Shown: positions 51,522 to 61,558, counted from the first letter of the stretch. The stretch: DNA of 64,000 bases from Cellulophaga omnivescoria (GCF_001999725.1 NZ_MDDP01000043.1:170877-234876); one strand, 5' to 3'. Translations and numbers: made by a program. Notes: generated by a model from the letters alone, not told the origin.

Positions 51522-52337
51522 TTGCAAAGTTCTATTAAAACATATAATAAAATTTCTTCTAGTTTAGATATAAAAATAGAACCATTTGATACACGTAAAC
51601 GTTATACAAAACCACACAAGCACAACAAGTATTTAGAGATTGTTTACTTTACCAAAGGTACTGGCTACCATCACATAGATTTTAAAAGTTATAAAATAGA
51701 ACCTCCCGTATTTTTTTTAATAAAAAAGGATCAGGTTCATAATTGGGAAATAGATACTGAACCAAAGGGCTATGTAATAATTATTAAAGAATTATTTTTA
51801 GAAAAAACGCTAGATAAATTTATAAATACCCAACTGTATAAGTTAAAAAATAGCTCTAAGGTTATAATTAAAGAAGTTGACAGTTCTTTAGAATACTTGT
51901 TTAAAGCTATGAGTTTAGAAATTAAACAAGAATTTGCTAACCAGGAAGTTATAGAAGGTGGTTTAAAGTCAATTTTAGCTAAGTTGGTTGGCTATACAAC
52001 CACAAACTTTGTTACAGATTACACAAGTTTGAGTTCTGGTTTTTTAGATTTACTATCTACTCAATTAAAAAATAATGTAGCTTTTTACGCCACCCAATTG
52101 CATACTACTTCTCAGAACTTAAATGCAATGTGTAATAAGGTTTTTGGTAAAACAACATCAGATGTTATAGCAGAGCATATAATAAAAGAAATAAAAAGAC
52201 AGCTGCTATTTACAAACAAATCTGTAAGTGATATAGCTTATGATTTAGAGTTTAAAGATACATCACACTTTACAAAATATTTTAAACGTTATGTGTTGCA
52301 AACACCTTTGCAATTTAAAAAAGCTGCTAATACATAA
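51522..52337 (+). CDS. AraC-family transcriptional regulator
   Basis: A 271-residue regulator. The N-terminal cupin-type sensor contains PHKHNKYLEIVYFTKG (~30-50). The C-terminal double helix-turn-helix begins VAFYATQLHTTSQNLNAMCNK and ends VSDIAYDLEFKDTSHFTKYFKR. The start is TTG, the only initiator in reach. It lies 81 bp upstream of a TonB-dependent receptor gene on the same strand, and may control it or be cotranscribed. Confidence 0.88.
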   Translation: MQSSIKTYNKISSSLDIKIEPFDTRKRYTKPHKHNKYLEIVYFTKGTGYHHIDFKSYKIEPPVFFLIKKDQVHNWEIDTEPKGYVIIIKELFLEKTLDKFINTQLYKLKNSSKVIIKEVDSSLEYLFKAMSLEIKQEFANQEVIEGGLKSILAKLVGYTTTNFVTDYTSLSSGFLDLLSTQLKNNVAFYATQLHTTSQNLNAMCNKVFGKTTSDVIAEHIIKEIKRQLLFTNKSVSDIAYDLEFKDTSHFTKYFKRYVLQTPLQFKKAANT

Positions 52338-52418
52338 ATTAGACCATTATTTTGTTAATAACACCATTCTTACGCTAAAACAACTATTACTTTAGCTTTC
52401 AATAAAAATAATAGTATT

Positions 52419-54929
52419 ATGAAAATGAAAACGCTTTTTTTACTGATGTTTTTCTGTTTTATTTGGCAAAACCTTATGGCTCAAATAACAGGTAAAGTAA
52501 TAGATGCAAGCACCAACCAAGCCCTAGAATATGCTACAGTTGCATTATACAAAAAACAAGATTCTGTTTTGGTTACTGGTGTTATAACAGAGTTAGATGG
52601 TTCTTTTAAAATACCAAACATAAAAGCTGGCAGATATTATTTAGAAGCGTCTTTTTTAGGGTATACAACAAAAACTATTAGCCCTGTATTACTATCTAAA
52701 AAAGGAGAAAAACTGAGTTTGGGAACTATACAATTGTCTTTAGGTAACCAATTAAACGAAGTTGTAGTACAAGCAGAGCGTTTAGCGGTTTTACATAAAA
52801 TAGACCGTCAGGTTTTTGATACTAAAAAATACCAAAATAGTGAAGGTGGTTCTGCTGTAGATGTAGTTAAAAATTTACCTTCTGTTACTGTAGATGGTCA
52901 AGGAGAAATTAGTGTTAGAGGTAGCCAGGGCTTTTCTGTATTGGTTAACGGTAAGCCAACACAAGGAGACGCCAGTGCAATTTTAGCCCAATTACCTGCA
53001 AATGCGTTAGAGTCTGTAGAGCTTATTACTGCTCCGTCTTCTAAATACGACCCTGAGGGCAAAGGCGGAATTTTGAATATTATAACTAAAAAAGGAGCTA
53101 CAAACGGTACGTACGCACAGGTAAATGTACGTGGCGGTTTTCCGTCTATAGAAGAATATGATACAAAAGAAGCTGCACAGCGTTACGGTATAGATGCAAC
53201 GCTAAATAAACGCACGGATAAATGGAACTTTTCTTTAGGAGCTAGTTACCAACGTAATGATAAAACAGGTAGAAGAGAAGGTGATATGTTTATTGTAAAC
53301 GAAGCCGAAAATAAAACTACTTTTTTGCCCTCTGATGGCGAACGTAGTTTTGACGAAATTAGTTATAATGGTAGGTTTAATATAGACTTTACTCCTAATA
53401 AAAGAGATAGTTATTCTGTTGGTTTTTTTGTTGGGAAACACACTAAAGATAGATTAGCAGATATTGTTTATTATGACAATCACGCAGTGTCACCATCAAA
53501 TAGTGATAATAGGTTGTATACATTTACATATTACAACCACAACCTAAGAATTAGAAAAGGAGATTTTGCTTTGGGTAGTTTTGATTATGAGCATAAGTTT
53601 GATGATGAGTCTAAATTAGCGGCATCATTTTTATATGAATATACTTTTTTAGGCGGACCAACGGAGAATGACAACCTTGGTTATCCAGATAATACTATTG
53701 TTTACCAGCAAGAATACAATACTAATGATAACCCATTATATGGTACACGGTTTAATTTAGATTATAAGTTTAAACCTTTTTCTTTTGGAACTTTAGAAGC
53801 TGGTTATCAGTTTCGTAATTTAGACCATACAGGAGAATTTGTATACCAAAGAGATGGTGTTTTGGTACCAGAGTTTTCTAGTGATGTGTCTTTAGATAGA
53901 ACTATACACTCTGGATACACACAGCTTACTGGAGCAAAAAACAAGTGGGATTATGCTGCTGGTGTGCGGTTGGAGTCTATGGATAGGGAATATAGAGAAT
54001 CTTTAAAAAGTGAAATTTCTCCCAATAGCTATAAATATGATTTTGCAAAGCTTTTTCCGTCTGCATCTTTACAATATAAAATTAATGATAAAACAAAACT
54101 AAAAACGGCTTATAGCAAAAGGGTAGAGCGTACAACGACTTTTAAAATGAATAGTTTTGCAGAAAGAGAACACTCTGAAGTTTTTGAGCAAGGAGACAAT
54201 AAATTAGAGCCAGAGTTTATAGATTTGGTAGAAGTAGGAATAACAAAAAAGTTGAAGCAAGGAAATTCTTTTTTTGCTACGGCCTACTATAGAAGTGTAG
54301 AAAATGTAATTAACCGTGTTAACGTACTTGCATACCAGGAAAATGGAGCTGTAATAGATACTATTATAAACCGTGTGTATTCTAATGTAGGTAAAAGCAA
54401 CGCCTTTGGTTTAGAGGTTGGAGCAACCATTAAACCCACTAAAAATTGGTCTAACTTTATTGGAGCAAATGTATATAGTTATGATATTAAAGGTGCTTTA
54501 AACTTTAACCACAGAGATGGTATTGCACGTACTTACGGTATAAATAGTAATGCAACTATTTACTCTATAAACTTAAACTCTACGTATAATTTTTGGCAAA
54601 ATGCTAGCGCACAGTTTTCGTTTAATTATTTATCAGACAGAAACACGGCAATGGGAGAGGACTCCAGATTTTATTCTCCGAATCTTACGCTTAGAAAATC
54701 GTTTTTAGATAATAAATTAACAGCAACATTGCAATGGCAAAATATAGATATGGGACTTTTAAATACAAATGAGCAACGTATTACTACATCTAGAACTGGG
54801 CAATTTTATACTACAACAAATTATAAATATGAGGTAGATATGGTTTCTTTAAACTTGTCTTATACATTTAACGCAAACAAAAATAAATCTAAATTTATTG
54901 ATAGTGAATTTGGTAAACGAGAGTTTTAA
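52419..54929 (+). CDS. TonB-dependent outer-membrane receptor, carboxypeptidase-D-like N-terminus
   Basis: An 836-residue receptor. Signal peptide (ending NLMAQ); residues ~25-105 form a carboxypeptidase-regulatory-like domain (ITGKVIDASTNQALEYATVA); ~115-215 form the TonB plug (GGSAVDVVKNLPSVTVDG, KGGILNIITKKG). The rest is a 22-strand barrel of the 'outer membrane beta-barrel family protein' type (repeated aromatic strands, C-terminal Phe). It takes up an unidentified large substrate, possibly a siderophore or peptide; it is not of the SusC type (no SusC signature). An AraC gene precedes it. Confidence 0.92.
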   Translation: MKMKTLFLLMFFCFIWQNLMAQITGKVIDASTNQALEYATVALYKKQDSVLVTGVITELDGSFKIPNIKAGRYYLEASFLGYTTKTISPVLLSKKGEKLSLGTIQLSLGNQLNEVVVQAERLAVLHKIDRQVFDTKKYQNSEGGSAVDVVKNLPSVTVDGQGEISVRGSQGFSVLVNGKPTQGDASAILAQLPANALESVELITAPSSKYDPEGKGGILNIITKKGATNGTYAQVNVRGGFPSIEEYDTKEAAQRYGIDATLNKRTDKWNFSLGASYQRNDKTGRREGDMFIVNEAENKTTFLPSDGERSFDEISYNGRFNIDFTPNKRDSYSVGFFVGKHTKDRLADIVYYDNHAVSPSNSDNRLYTFTYYNHNLRIRKGDFALGSFDYEHKFDDESKLAASFLYEYTFLGGPTENDNLGYPDNTIVYQQEYNTNDNPLYGTRFNLDYKFKPFSFGTLEAGYQFRNLDHTGEFVYQRDGVLVPEFSSDVSLDRTIHSGYTQLTGAKNKWDYAAGVRLESMDREYRESLKSEISPNSYKYDFAKLFPSASLQYKINDKTKLKTAYSKRVERTTTFKMNSFAEREHSEVFEQGDNKLEPEFIDLVEVGITKKLKQGNSFFATAYYRSVENVINRVNVLAYQENGAVIDTIINRVYSNVGKSNAFGLEVGATIKPTKNWSNFIGANVYSYDIKGALNFNHRDGIARTYGINSNATIYSINLNSTYNFWQNASAQFSFNYLSDRNTAMGEDSRFYSPNLTLRKSFLDNKLTATLQWQNIDMGLLNTNEQRITTSRTGQFYTTTNYKYEVDMVSLNLSYTFNANKNKSKFIDSEFGKREF

Positions 54930-54952
54930 TTAATCTGTTAGATTTGTAAATT

Positions 54953-54985
54953 AAAGCCTAGTTAATGTTTGTATAGCTAGGCTTT
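54953..54985. terminator. Bidirectional terminator
   Basis: Stem AAAGCCTAG / CTAGGCTTT with a T-rich loop between the TonB-receptor gene and the convergent LytTR response-regulator gene. Confidence 0.8.
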
Positions 54986-54994
54986 TACTTTTTG

Positions 54995-55675
54995 TTAAAA
55001 CAAATCTTGTTTTACTTTATCATAATAGCTATCGCTAACAGGTATACTTATGTTTGTTAGTAGTAAGTCTCTACCTTTTAAACTTGTAACTTTTGTTTTA
55101 TTAACAATAAAAGACCTGTGAACACGCATAAATAAATTAGGATTTAAGGTTTTCTCTAAAGATTTTAATGTTTGGTGGCTCATTATCTTTTTACCATCTT
55201 CTAAATAAAATTTAACGTATTCACTATCACTTTCTATATGCGTAATGTGCTGTAATTGTATTTTATGCAAGTCATAACCAGATTTAATAGTTATACTATC
55301 ATTAGCAACATCTTTTGTTATGCTTTTAACAGCTTCAAGCTTGTTTACAGCTTGCAAAAAACGGTCAAAAGTTATGGGTTTTAATAAGTAATCTAAAGCA
55401 TTTAGCTCATAACCCTGCAAAGCATATTCAGAATAAGCCGTTGTAAAAATTATTTTAGTAGTATCGGGTATCATTTTAGCAAAATCTGTTCCTTTTAAAT
55501 TAGGCATTTGTATGTCTAAAAAAATAAGGTCTATTGTATTTGCTTTAAGTGTTGGTATAGCATCAATAGGGCTTTCATAATCGGCAACAAGTTCTAAATA
55601 ATTTAATTTACTAATGTAACTAGTAAGTAAGCCTCTAGCTAGTTCCTCGTCATCAATAATAATACACTTATACAT
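54995..55675 (-). CDS. LytTR-family response regulator
   Basis: A 226-residue regulator. The receiver domain (1-115) has the acidic pair DDEE and phospho-acceptor Asp54 in LIFLDIQMPN; the LytTR DNA-binding domain (~130-226) has FMRVHRSFIVNKTKV. It overlaps the kinase gene by 8 bp, indicating translational coupling. Confidence 0.94.
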   Translation of the reverse strand: MYKCIIIDDEELARGLLTSYISKLNYLELVADYESPIDAIPTLKANTIDLIFLDIQMPNLKGTDFAKMIPDTTKIIFTTAYSEYALQGYELNALDYLLKPITFDRFLQAVNKLEAVKSITKDVANDSITIKSGYDLHKIQLQHITHIESDSEYVKFYLEDGKKIMSHQTLKSLEKTLNPNLFMRVHRSFIVNKTKVTSLKGRDLLLTNISIPVSDSYYDKVKQDLF

Positions 55676-56708
55676 TTTGTTGCAAATTTAGTTCAACTTT
55701 AAAAATACCATCACTTTTAGATACATACAACGTGTGTTTGTTTGGGTACAATATATTTAATCTTCTTTTTACATTATCTAAACCAATACCACCTACATCA
55801 TCCTTTAAAATATCAGTAGTAGCTATGCTATTTTCTACCTTAAAATTAATATTTGTTTTGTTTGCTGTTAATTTAATAGTAATAAATGTAGCATTAAATT
55901 GGTCTATATTACTATGTTTAAAGGCATTTTCTACAAATGGTATTAATAGCATTGGTGCAATTTGCAAACTACTATCTGTTATATTAAACTTGGTTTCTAT
56001 AGGATATTTTTTACTGCTTTTTAGTGTAAAAAGTTTTATGTAATTTTCTATATATTCTATTTCTTTTGTTAATAATACAAATGGCCTTTCACATTCATAC
56101 AAAACATACCTTAACATTATAGATAAATAGTTTATACTTTCTTGTGTTTTAGCTGTATCTATAGCAGATAGTGCATAAATGTTATTTAAAGCATTAAACA
56201 AAAAATGCGGATTTATTTGAGATTTTAAAAGCTTTAATTCCGTTTCTAAATTTTCATTTTTACTAATAATTATCTCTTCTTCCTTTTTTTTAGTGTACAC
56301 AATAAACTCTATTACTGTTGCTAATATATAAGCTATAAATAATAGTAATATTTGTGTGAATTGCCTAGACGGTGGCCTTGGTAAGTTTTCTCGGTTAAAA
56401 TTTGGTAAATCTGGTACTTGCGGTACTCTAAAAAAAGGTATGGGACGTTCTGGTAATAATACAGACATTAATCCTATAAACACTCCTAAGGCAATTGCAG
56501 AAATTATTAAAAACTGCAAATGTTTTTTTGGAAATAAAAACTTAGGAGCAGTGTAAAATATTAGTAAAGCAATTAATACAATTTGTCCCAAAAAAAGGAA
56601 TGTATTTTGGACTATAAAATTTGTTGTCCAAGCTTGTTGCGACCATAAAACAAACCACAAAGCAAACCATAAAATTATCTGAGAAATAAATCTAATTGTT
56701 GTATTCAT
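55668..56708 (-). CDS. LytS/YpdA-type sensor histidine kinase
   Basis: A 346-residue kinase. About four membrane helices (~1-90 and 115-140) precede a cytoplasmic part with phospho-acceptor His168 in SQINPHFLFNALNNIYAL and an ATP lid FVENAFKHS and GGIGLDNVKRRL. There is no extra sensor domain, so the signal is probably sensed by the membrane helices. Its partner regulator overlaps its 3' end. The divergent EF-hand/YHYH/SCO1 operon starts 191 bp away and may be a target. Confidence 0.93.
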   Translation of the reverse strand: MNTTIRFISQIILWFALWFVLWSQQAWTTNFIVQNTFLFLGQIVLIALLIFYTAPKFLFPKKHLQFLIISAIALGVFIGLMSVLLPERPIPFFRVPQVPDLPNFNRENLPRPPSRQFTQILLLFIAYILATVIEFIVYTKKKEEEIIISKNENLETELKLLKSQINPHFLFNALNNIYALSAIDTAKTQESINYLSIMLRYVLYECERPFVLLTKEIEYIENYIKLFTLKSSKKYPIETKFNITDSSLQIAPMLLIPFVENAFKHSNIDQFNATFITIKLTANKTNINFKVENSIATTDILKDDVGGIGLDNVKRRLNILYPNKHTLYVSKSDGIFKVELNLQQNV

Positions 56709-56899
56709 ACTGCAAATAAATGAAAATAAAAATCAATGTATAGCCAATAAATAGCCTATTTAACACCTGTAAAATAGATTTTGCGGAATATAATAACAGT
56801 TTTACAGAAAGCTTAGCTGCATTCACTTAAAACCAAACATCTGTATTAATCTTATGTTCATCTTTGAAATCTAAATAGTAGAATTTTAAAAATAAAAAG

Positions 56900-57190
56900 A
56901 TGAAAAATACAACAGTAAAAAAAGGAATTTTAGGAGTAGCGTTAGTAGCATTTGGTGCAATGGGATTAAGAGCACAACCACCAAAAGGAGAACAACGTAA
57001 AAGACCTACGTTAGAAGAAATTTTTAAACAGATGGACGCTAATGAAGATGGCAAACTTACTAAAGAAGAGGTAAAAGGACCTTTAAAAAAAGATTTTAAG
57101 AAAATTGATGCCAATGAGGATGGGTTTTTAACTAAAGAAGAAATAGAAAAAATGCCTAAGCCAGAAAAGAAAGAGAAACCATCTAAATAA
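56900..57190 (+). CDS. Secreted EF-hand protein
   Basis: A 96-residue exported protein (signal peptide ending LRAQ) with two canonical EF-hand loops, DANEDGKLTKEE at 46-57 and DANEDGFLTKEE at 70-81. The two nearly identical loops suggest an internal duplication. It binds calcium, possibly as a small periplasmic buffer or sensor. It is first in an operon with the YHYH, MORN and SCO1 genes (the YHYH gene follows 5 bp later). Confidence 0.9.
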   Translation: MKNTTVKKGILGVALVAFGAMGLRAQPPKGEQRKRPTLEEIFKQMDANEDGKLTKEEVKGPLKKDFKKIDANEDGFLTKEEIEKMPKPEKKEKPSK

Positions 57191-57195
57191 AACTT

Positions 57196-58041
57196 ATGAA
57201 AATTTCTAAATTAAAATATATACCATTATTTAGTGTAGCAACCATTGTTACTGTAGCATTTATTGCTTGTAGCAATGATAGTAATGCTGATGAGGATGAT
57301 ACAAATAATGATAGTACAAGTGCAGAATTACACGCAGCTTTTGCAGAGTTTGATACTGAGAATGTAACAATTTTATTAAATGGTACAGAAGTAGAAATAG
57401 AAACTAACGGAATGCCAAACCATACGTCTCCGTATTGGTCTAATACTACAGAACGTTCTGCTGTAGACCCAATGGGTAATACGTTAACTACAGAAGCAGC
57501 AGATAGTAATCATCCTTTATTTGTAGAGCCTACGGTAACTAGCTTTGAAAAAATGGCTCCAGGTAATATTGATGATTTTAACGGATCATATTCTTTAACT
57601 GTTCCCCAAACACCAACTAAGGCATCTACAAGTACTTCTACTGGTTTAGGAGCTATTGGTATAGCTGTAAGTGGCGCAATGATTTATAATGATGAAGAAG
57701 GACCAAATGTACCTTTAGATAGTGCAGTTGGCTCCTTAGATTATACAGCAGCACATACAGGTCCGCAAAGTTACCATTACCATTTAGAAACTAAAGCTTG
57801 GTCTAATGATGATGAAAATTTAATTGGTATTATGGCAGATGGTTTTTTTCTGTATGGCAGAAAATGTAATGCTACAGGCACATATCCTACAGACTTAGAT
57901 GCTTCTGGCGGACATACAAGTACAACACAACACACAAGTAAAGAAGAATATCATTACCATATACAAAATGAATTATATCTTAACCAATTTTACATTTTAT
58001 TCCCAGGAGATTACCAAGGTACGCCAGCTACTATTTTATAA
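57196..58041 (+). CDS. YHYH-domain lipoprotein
   Basis: A 281-residue lipoprotein (Cys ~25 after VAFIA). The YHYH domain occupies the C-terminal half, with paired motifs SYHYHLETKA and EYHYHIQNEL and a conserved GIMADGFFLYGR. The His-rich motifs suggest metal binding, but no enzyme activity has been shown for the family. It follows the EF-hand gene and precedes a MORN gene that starts inside its last codons. The downstream SCO1 gene suggests a copper link. Confidence 0.85.
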   Translation: MKISKLKYIPLFSVATIVTVAFIACSNDSNADEDDTNNDSTSAELHAAFAEFDTENVTILLNGTEVEIETNGMPNHTSPYWSNTTERSAVDPMGNTLTTEAADSNHPLFVEPTVTSFEKMAPGNIDDFNGSYSLTVPQTPTKASTSTSTGLGAIGIAVSGAMIYNDEEGPNVPLDSAVGSLDYTAAHTGPQSYHYHLETKAWSNDDENLIGIMADGFFLYGRKCNATGTYPTDLDASGGHTSTTQHTSKEEYHYHIQNELYLNQFYILFPGDYQGTPATIL

Positions 58042-58585
58042 ACTGCTTTTAATTGTAGTATTACTATGTGTAAGCAGCTGTACAAATGTAACAGTTGTCT
58101 TAAAAAAAGATTTAAATGTAAAAAATAATCAAGGGCTTGTGTATTATAATAACAAGCCTTTTACGGGCTTAGCTATTAATTTTTATAAAAATGGTGGCAA
58201 GTCTGAAAGTATTAGCTATAAAAATGGTAAAAAACATGGCAATTACCAAAAATGGTTTTATACGGGAGATCTTAGTTACCAAGTATATTACAAAAACGGA
58301 AAAAAAGAGGGCGTGGCTAAGTCTTGGTGGAGCAATGGTAAACTAAGGTCTAGGTCTGTTTTTGCAAACGGAATTGTAAACGGTATACAAAAGCAGTGGT
58401 ACAAAACTGGAGCAAAATTTAAGGAGATGAACATTGTAAACGGAAAGGAAGAAGGCTTGCAAAGAGCATGGCGTAAAAACGGAAAAATATATAATAATTA
58501 TGAAGCAAAAAACGGTAGAATTTTTGGACTTAAAAGAGCAAATCTTTGTTTTCAATTGGAAGATGAAATTGTACAGTTTAAATAG
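57968..58585 (+). CDS. MORN-repeat (YwqK-type) lipoprotein
   Basis: A protein with a lipoprotein signal (VVLLCVSSC, lipidated Cys ~38 from the chosen start) and about six MORN_2-type repeats (FYKNGGKSESISYKNGKKHG, YYKNGKKEGVAKSWW and so on). Such YwqK-like proteins are sometimes labelled antitoxins, with little support. The start is uncertain: the ATG at 57968 overlaps the YHYH gene by 74 bp but is the closest ATG before the signal peptide; a CTG at 58043 would give a cleaner junction. Function unknown. Confidence 0.7.
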   Translation: MNYILTNFTFYSQEITKVRQLLFYKLLLIVVLLCVSSCTNVTVVLKKDLNVKNNQGLVYYNNKPFTGLAINFYKNGGKSESISYKNGKKHGNYQKWFYTGDLSYQVYYKNGKKEGVAKSWWSNGKLRSRSVFANGIVNGIQKQWYKTGAKFKEMNIVNGKEEGLQRAWRKNGKIYNNYEAKNGRIFGLKRANLCFQLEDEIVQFK

Positions 58586-59228
58586 CTTGTTTACAGTGTT
58601 TTTAATTGTTTTTACATTGTTGGGATGCAATAATAAATCTAACAGTAAAAAAGCGAGCGCTTTACCTTATTATGGGGAATCTAGTTTTACTCCAAAATGG
58701 TTGGCTCCAAATAGTAAAGAAGCTAAAGAAATGCACAGTATACCCAACTTTAGTTTAATAAACCAAAATAGAGAAGTAATAACACGTAATACTTTTAAAA
58801 ATAAAATTTATGTAGCAGATTTTTTCTTTACTAGTTGTTCTGGTATTTGTCCTAAAATGACAAGTAATATGTCTGTACTACAAGAAGCTTTTAAAACAGA
58901 TAATGATGTTTTGTTGTTATCACATACAGTAACTCCGGAGACAGACACAGTAGAAGTTTTAAACGAATATGCAAAAACTAAAGGTGTTACGGCTAACAAA
59001 TGGCATTTAGTTACTGGTAGTAGAAGTGAAATTTACAACTTAGGTAGAAATGCCTATTTTATAGAGGAAGACTTAGGAGAATTAAAAACAAATGATGATT
59101 TTTTACACACAGAAAATTTTGTTTTAATTGATAAAAACCAGCACATTAGAGGTATTTATAACGGATTAAATAAAACTGCTATACAACAACTTATTACTGA
59201 TATTAAAACTTTAAAAGAAGAGTCTTAA
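58563..59228 (+). CDS. SCO1/SenC-family copper chaperone lipoprotein
   Basis: A 221-residue lipoprotein (Cys22 in TLLGC). It has the copper-binding motif CSGICP (Cys92, Cys96) and the distal His182 (HTENFVLID), the three conserved ligands of SCO1. It delivers copper to cytochrome oxidase or acts in redox signalling. The ATG at 58563 gives a proper signal peptide; an upstream start at 58500 would put 21 residues without export features before it. It starts 23 bp inside the MORN gene's 3' end, so the two are coupled. Confidence 0.92.
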   Translation: MKLYSLNSLFTVFLIVFTLLGCNNKSNSKKASALPYYGESSFTPKWLAPNSKEAKEMHSIPNFSLINQNREVITRNTFKNKIYVADFFFTSCSGICPKMTSNMSVLQEAFKTDNDVLLLSHTVTPETDTVEVLNEYAKTKGVTANKWHLVTGSRSEIYNLGRNAYFIEEDLGELKTNDDFLHTENFVLIDKNQHIRGIYNGLNKTAIQQLITDIKTLKEES

Positions 59229-59243
59229 TTATTTGTTTACTAT

Positions 59244-60146
59244 TTAGTTAGAATATAATATTAAAGCAACACCTAAAAGTATACCTGCAAGCGGAATGAG
59301 TTTTTTTCGTTTATTTTTTTCTTTAAACAAAATTCCGCCTACTAATACGGCTATTAAAATTTGACTCCTTTTTATAGCAGATAAAAGCATAATTAAGGCA
59401 TCTGGATCTTGTAATGCTTTAAAGTAAAAATAATCTGCAGTTTGTAATAAAATACCAACGGCAGGTATAGACCAACGCCATTTAAAGGCTTTTCTTTTTT
59501 CTGCTTTAGGAAACCAAGTTATAGCAAGTATTACCAATAAAATTAAAATTGTATACCAGCAAAACCAAAACTGTAATGTTTGCGGATTTAAGTTTATGTG
59601 TTGTATTAAAAATTTATCATACAAACCACTAGAAGATCCTAAAAAAGTAGCACCTATTATAGCAAATATCCATTTGTTTTTTTTAAAATTGATACCTTCT
59701 TTCTTTCCAATTCTAGAATATAGGAATACTGAAAATATAATTAAGAAAAAGCCAATCCATTGCCAGTAATTTGGTCGTTCATGATATATAAAAATTGCAC
59801 CAATAAAAGTAAAAAAAGGCCCTGCAGAGCGTATGGGTGTTACAATAGTAATAGGCAAATGTTTTAAGGCTTGGTAAGCCAATACCCAAGAGCCAGCCAT
59901 TAGCATAGATTTTACAACAATTAATGCGTGGTTTTGCCAAGGAATATCGGTAATGTAAAAACCAATTTCTTTAGTAAACTCAGGATAAAATTTAGATCCT
60001 AAATAAAAAGGTAGTAATAGTAAAAAACCAGCAGTTATAGTACCTAAAAGTACAGGAAAAACCTCATTACCTTGTACAGCATGTTTTTTGCACAAATTGT
60101 GCAATCCTAAAAATAAAGCCGATAAAAGGCCTAAATACATCCACAT
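59244..60146 (-). CDS. DMT-family (EamA) transporter
   Basis: A 300-residue membrane protein with about ten transmembrane helices arranged as two EamA repeats (five plus five). N-terminal LLSALFLGLHNLCKKHAV and central ITIVTPIRSAGPFFTFIGAI match DMT exporters. Probably exports metabolites or amino acids. Substrate unknown. Confidence 0.85.
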   Translation of the reverse strand: MWMYLGLLSALFLGLHNLCKKHAVQGNEVFPVLLGTITAGFLLLLPFYLGSKFYPEFTKEIGFYITDIPWQNHALIVVKSMLMAGSWVLAYQALKHLPITIVTPIRSAGPFFTFIGAIFIYHERPNYWQWIGFFLIIFSVFLYSRIGKKEGINFKKNKWIFAIIGATFLGSSSGLYDKFLIQHINLNPQTLQFWFCWYTILILLVILAITWFPKAEKRKAFKWRWSIPAVGILLQTADYFYFKALQDPDALIMLLSAIKRSQILIAVLVGGILFKEKNKRKKLIPLAGILLGVALILYSN

Positions 60147-60191
60147 GGCCGCGAAGATAACTTTTTAGATAAATTATTATAGAACTACACC

Positions 60192-61508
60192 TTAATTTAT
60201 ACTAGTTTTCTTCATTTTAAACGGATTTAAACTAATGTATATTATGGTGTAGATAAATAACAAAAGTAAATACCAAGTATTACCAATAAGTTCTGTATAA
60301 GTTAAGTTTCCATCAGAAAAACTCAAAATCATTAATACTTGTGCTCCATATGGTAGCAAACCTTGTGTAATGCAGGCAAAAATATCTAAAATTGAAGCTG
60401 TTTTTTTATTCTCTAATTTATACTCATCATTAATAGTTTTTGCAATAGAACCAGAAATAATAATAGAAACTGTATTGTTTGCTATTGCCATATTTACTGT
60501 ACTAACTAAGGTTGCAATACCAAATTGAGCAGATTTTTTACTCTTTATAAGGGTTTTAATCTTATTTAAAATGTAATCTATACCGCCATTTTTTGCTACC
60601 AATGCTGCCAAACCACCAGAGAGTAATGATAGTAGAAAAATCTCTGTCATACTGGTAAATCCATTGTAAGCAATTTTGGTAGACTCAATAAGGGTAAAAT
60701 CACCATAAAAAATACCAATTGCGGCAGCTATTAATACACCTAACAAAAGTGTAACAAATACGTTTACACCAATTACAGAGAGTGCAATTACTAATATGTA
60801 AGGAACTATTTTTAGTAATGAATAATTGTATGTAACATCTTCTAAATTGTTAGACTCTAAAGCAGCGCCGTTAACTATTAAAATAGCAATTGTAAAGAGT
60901 GCTGCTGGCAAAGCAATTTTTATGTTTTGCTTAAATTTATCACTCATTTTTACGCCCAAGGATTGTGTTGCTGCAATTGTAGTATCTGATATTACCGAAA
61001 GGTTATCTCCAAACATAGAACCACCTAAGAGAGCGCCGCAAAGTATAGCTAATGACACACCTCCTTTATCTGCAAAGCCAATAACAATAGGAGTTAGTGC
61101 TACTATTGCACCAACAGATGTACCTGTAGATATAGATAAAAATGCAGCAATTATAAATACTCCAAAGTAGATATATTGTATGGCTATAAAATCTAAGCCA
61201 AGGTTTACAATAGCATCTACACTACCGGTTTCTTTTGTAATTGTAGCAAAAGCACCAGCTAATAAATATATTAAACACATTGTTAGTATTTTACTATCTC
61301 CGCAACCAGCTAAAAGCGTTTCTATTTTAGAGTTTATGCTTTGTTTAAAAATTAAAAAAGCTACAATAATACCAGCTATAACTGCTATAGGAGCAGGTAA
61401 AGCATAAAAATCATTTTGATAAATACCTACACCTAAAAATGTAAATACAAATACAAATAAAGGAAGTAAAGCAATAAACCTAGGCTTGTTGTTTTTAATG
61501 GATGTCAT
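60192..61508 (-). CDS. NhaC-family transporter, likely methionine uptake (MetT-like)
   Basis: A 438-residue membrane protein with about 12 helices of the NhaC superfamily (GTSVGAIVALTPIVIGFAD, GALLGGSMFGDNLSVISDTT). It is annotated as Na+/H+ antiporter by homology, but MetT-type members of the family are predicted methionine transporters regulated by SAM riboswitches. The leader here folds into a SAM-clan riboswitch, which makes methionine transport the better guess. I use the ATG at 61508 (MTSIKNN), which follows the riboswitch; the upstream ATG at 61544 would place 12 residues inside the leader. Confidence 0.85.
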   Translation of the reverse strand: MTSIKNNKPRFIALLPLFVFVFTFLGVGIYQNDFYALPAPIAVIAGIIVAFLIFKQSINSKIETLLAGCGDSKILTMCLIYLLAGAFATITKETGSVDAIVNLGLDFIAIQYIYFGVFIIAAFLSISTGTSVGAIVALTPIVIGFADKGGVSLAILCGALLGGSMFGDNLSVISDTTIAATQSLGVKMSDKFKQNIKIALPAALFTIAILIVNGAALESNNLEDVTYNYSLLKIVPYILVIALSVIGVNVFVTLLLGVLIAAAIGIFYGDFTLIESTKIAYNGFTSMTEIFLLSLLSGGLAALVAKNGGIDYILNKIKTLIKSKKSAQFGIATLVSTVNMAIANNTVSIIISGSIAKTINDEYKLENKKTASILDIFACITQGLLPYGAQVLMILSFSDGNLTYTELIGNTWYLLLLFIYTIIYISLNPFKMKKTSIN

Positions 61509-61558
61509 TTTTTTAGTTTTGCAGAACCAAAAAGAAAAGGACAAATAAGTGGAGCTGA

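Noticed and set aside
58500..58562. Upstream start for the SCO1 protein
   Set aside because: The lipoprotein signal begins at the ATG at 58563; the extra 21 residues are out of place before a signal peptide.
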